DNA of 28,899 bases from Brachionus plicatilis. Lineage: Eukaryota > Rotifera > Eurotatoria > Ploima > Brachionidae. Positions 27,501 through 28,899 of the stretch are shown piece by piece (within the stretch, counting starts at the first letter, position 1; the number at the start of each line of letters is the position of its first letter). The stretch lies in assembly GCA_010279815.1 (NCBI GenBank), contig QEOQ01000545.1:49263-78161 (forward strand). Reading direction: 5' to 3'. The notes under the pieces were generated by a model. It was not told where the DNA came from. It searched no databases and saw only the letters and a program-made list of their open reading frames with translations. The position numbers were made by a program, and so were the translations under genes.

Positions 27501-28899
27501 GGTTATAGTTTACTATGGTCCTTATCTAATTCAGCTTTCTTTTAGCTTGTATTTTTTTAATTTTCAAGACTTGATTTTTATCTAAAATTGTTGAATTAAA
27601 AGGTGTGAAGATGGTCTATTGACTTATGTGAGTATGAAAAACTGCATAAAATTCTACGAAGTAGCCGAACAAATTTCGGCAAATACTTTAAAAGCGCATT
27701 GCAATGAGCTAATCAGCAATCATTGGGAAGATTTTACCAGCGATGACTTTGCATACATGCCTGCTTCATTATTATTCCAAATGTTTAAAGATAAAACTAA
27801 ATATCCATTGCATGCAGCTATTAAGGCCAGACGTGAAGATGTTGTATTTTTGTACTTTATCGAGAATGACTCGATTGTAATAATTAATTTAAATAATTAA
27901 CTTATATTTACTTGTATTAATGATTTATTTTAAGCTTCAATTAAAATTGAATGAATTCGATGATAAAAATGATCTTCCTCTAGACTTAGCTCTCAAAACT
28001 AAACAAGAAAGTATTGCCAAAAATTTGGTCAAAAATCGCATTGACATCAATAAAACTGATCGCCAGGGATTAACACTATTGCACAAAGCTATACTCAGAG
28101 GTAAGATTATGACCAAATAATAAATAACTAATTTTTTTTATTAATTTTATTAATTTAATTTTTGAAGATGATGAATATTCGGCATTATTTTTGGTAGAAA
28201 ATTATATTTCAGTAAACATACAATCTCTTAGCGATCAAAGAAACGCTTTGATGTATCTAGCTGATCGACCTGGACTGTCCAACCACATGCTTACTCTGGT
28301 ACGCAAAATTCTGAATACCCATGATATTGATGTAAATTTACAAGATAGTCGGGGCAATACGGCACTTCATATAGCCGTCAACTCAAATAATAAACCAGTT
28401 TTTAAAGAAATTTTATTCAACAATAATTTAAAGCCAAATTTAAACATTAAAAATAAAGATGAACAAACAGTTTTATGGTTATCACTGGTAAAATCTGAAA
28501 GTTGCACAGATTTTGACTTGGTTGATTCATTTCCAAATATGTTGATTGAAAAAAATTGCGAAATCGACACAACTGATTCAAATGGTGACTCTCTGTTGCA
28601 TTTGTGTGCCCGTAAAGAGCTCGAACACGCCGCCATATTTTTGGTTAATAAAAAAGCAAAAATTAATTTGCTAAATAATGATTATGAAAGTGTACTGCAT
28701 GTGGCGTGTGAGTTCGGTTTAGTGAGATTAGTAGATGTTTTACTTGAACAAAATGCAGACCCCAATGTTCAATCATCCAAATTGACCAATTTACAAACTC
28801 CAATGCACAAAGCTCTCCTAAATCACCATGAAAATATACTGCACTTGTTCATCAGGTTAAAAGGTAGTCTAAAATCAAGCAAACAGTTATTTTTTTTCA
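24539..28899 (+). CDS. ANKFY1: ANKFY1 / Rabankyrin-5 orthologue, N-terminal half (runs off the window)
   Basis: Seven exons join in phase: 24539-24548, 24595-24796, 24851-24972, 25026-25167, 27603-27876, 27935-28100, 28168-28855 (about 534 codons). Introns are 46, 54, 53, 2435, 58 and 67 bp with GT...AG ends. Order matches the vertebrate protein: N-terminal coiled coil (EVIKLQKHLALLREEYVKLQ), linker (ESYISRLLKTISDLFD), BTB domain (about 71-155: SDLKVILKNEKHLKAHKFVL, then MVKWCYSDQIE and ANRFGLKELKLKCE), a BACK-like segment (NCIKFYEVAEQISANTLKAH), and ankyrin repeats from about residue 223 (YPLHAAIKARREDVVFLYFI, LLHKAILRDDEYSALFLV, GNTALHIAV, GDSLLHLCARKELEHAAIFL, LHVACEFG). Rabankyrin-5 is a Rab5 effector on early endosomes and macropinosomes; the FYVE zinc finger should lie beyond the window. 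The 10-nt first exon is inferred. The last exon probably ends at 28855 or 28863, and the window closes on a T-rich acceptor-like tract. Confidence 0.92.
25597..25723. mobile_element. Tc1/mariner-type MITE (123 bp) with TA duplication
   Basis: The element 25599-25721 starts CAGTACATTTCTAAACA and ends with its reverse complement TGTTTAGAAATGTACTG. It is flanked by TA at 25597-25598 and 25722-25723. The interior is made of GCTTTAAATCTG and GCTTAAGCA words in repeated and inverted order, so the whole can fold. No coding capacity. A CAGT terminus and TA target fit Tc1/mariner elements. Confidence 0.7.
26985..27151 (+). mobile_element. 3' end of a LINE related to the copy at 591-1092
   Basis: The terminal part reads CTCCGCAGGTCTCCTGTTGT, then AGCTTATTATT and about eight further ATT units. 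It shares CTCCGCA, TGTAGCTT and the ATT tail with the 591-1092 copy, and keeps a small hairpin (GCAGG/CCTGT, 27108-27120) at the same place. The 5' limit is uncertain; homology upstream of about 27095 is not evident. The 74-codon plus frame here is not a gene. Confidence 0.55.
27261..27430. mobile_element. Tc1/mariner-type MITE (166 bp) with TA duplication
   Basis: The element 27263-27428 starts CAGTACTGATTTGACACG and ends CGTGTCAAATCAGTACTG. Arms of about 40 bp continue through GATTTTA and GTAAATTTAC with two mismatches. TA flanks both ends (27261-27262, 27429-27430). It shares the CAGTAC start with the MITE at 25599-25721 but is otherwise different, so these are two families. No coding capacity. 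Confidence 0.8.

Larger units (their letters stand above)
26593..27503. repeat. Long inverted repeat, about 70-90 bp arms, within the intron
   Basis: The left arm (26593-26680) contains ATAGTAAATTATA and AATCAGACATTAAGTTTTTT. The right arm (27436-27503) is its reverse complement at near identity, except for about 21 extra bases in the left arm. The arms enclose 755 bp holding the LINE 3' end and the second MITE. It may be a DNA transposon with long terminal repeats into which others inserted, or two inverted copies of one repeat. Confidence 0.6.
25168..27602 (+). other. Large fourth intron of ANKFY1, swollen by mobile DNA
   Basis: Donor CTTAA|GTAGGT and acceptor TAAAAG|GTGTGAAG rebuild KLKCEDG in phase. 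At 2435 bp it is about 40 times longer than the other introns of the gene. It contains two MITEs, a LINE 3' end and a long inverted repeat. The remainder, including 25740-26580, is A/T-rich with nothing recognised. Confidence 0.85.

Overview
This window is animal nuclear DNA, strongly A+T-rich by eye, from a compact invertebrate genome. The evidence is spliceosomal genes with very short introns (46-86 bp in every gene I could resolve, apart from one 2.4 kb intron), an Antp-class Hox gene, and a dense load of animal-type transposons. The Hox gene looks most like Lox5, so a small spiralian/lophotrochozoan such as a rotifer or flatworm relative is the best guess. The species cannot be settled from the sequence.

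Layout. 1-87 holds what looks like the last coding piece of an unidentified gene. 590-8690 is a graveyard of mobile DNA: LINE 3' ends, a decayed LINE ORF1, a pogo/Tigger transposase relic fused to a LINE endonuclease relic, a 356-bp Mutator-like MITE with 9-bp target duplications, a foldback element made of CATTTTCCCC repeats, a 528-bp hAT-type element with 8-bp target duplications, a tRNA-like SINE candidate, a lone pogo/mariner-type terminus, and a well preserved 5'-truncated non-LTR reverse transcriptase on the minus strand. Two of these insertions split older open frames, which can be read across the insertion sites. 8700-13900 is A+T-rich intergenic DNA upstream of the Hox gene, with more complex islands at about 10380-11480 and 13240-13640. 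13945-15167 is the Hox gene, whose homeobox is interrupted by an 86-bp intron. 15200-20600 is mostly A+T-rich DNA with decayed reverse transcriptase pieces in both orientations and a few possible orphan exons.

The right end is the gene-bearing part. On the minus strand a 93-codon membrane microprotein gene (two exons, 24278-23947) is followed after only 2 nt by a long intronless gene for TTI1 (23944-20702), a subunit of the TELO2-TTI1-TTI2 complex that stabilises PIKK kinases. This looks dicistronic. On the plus strand, 260 bp from the microprotein start, begins the orthologue of ANKFY1/Rabankyrin-5 (24539 to beyond the window end), with N-terminal coiled coil, BTB domain and ankyrin repeats; its FYVE end lies outside. 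Its large fourth intron (25168-27602) carries two Tc1/mariner-type MITEs with TA duplications, a LINE 3' tail and a long inverted repeat.

No bacterial-type features, CRISPR arrays, rRNA genes or intact tRNA genes were seen. All calls come from reading the sequence and recalling protein families; no database search was run.
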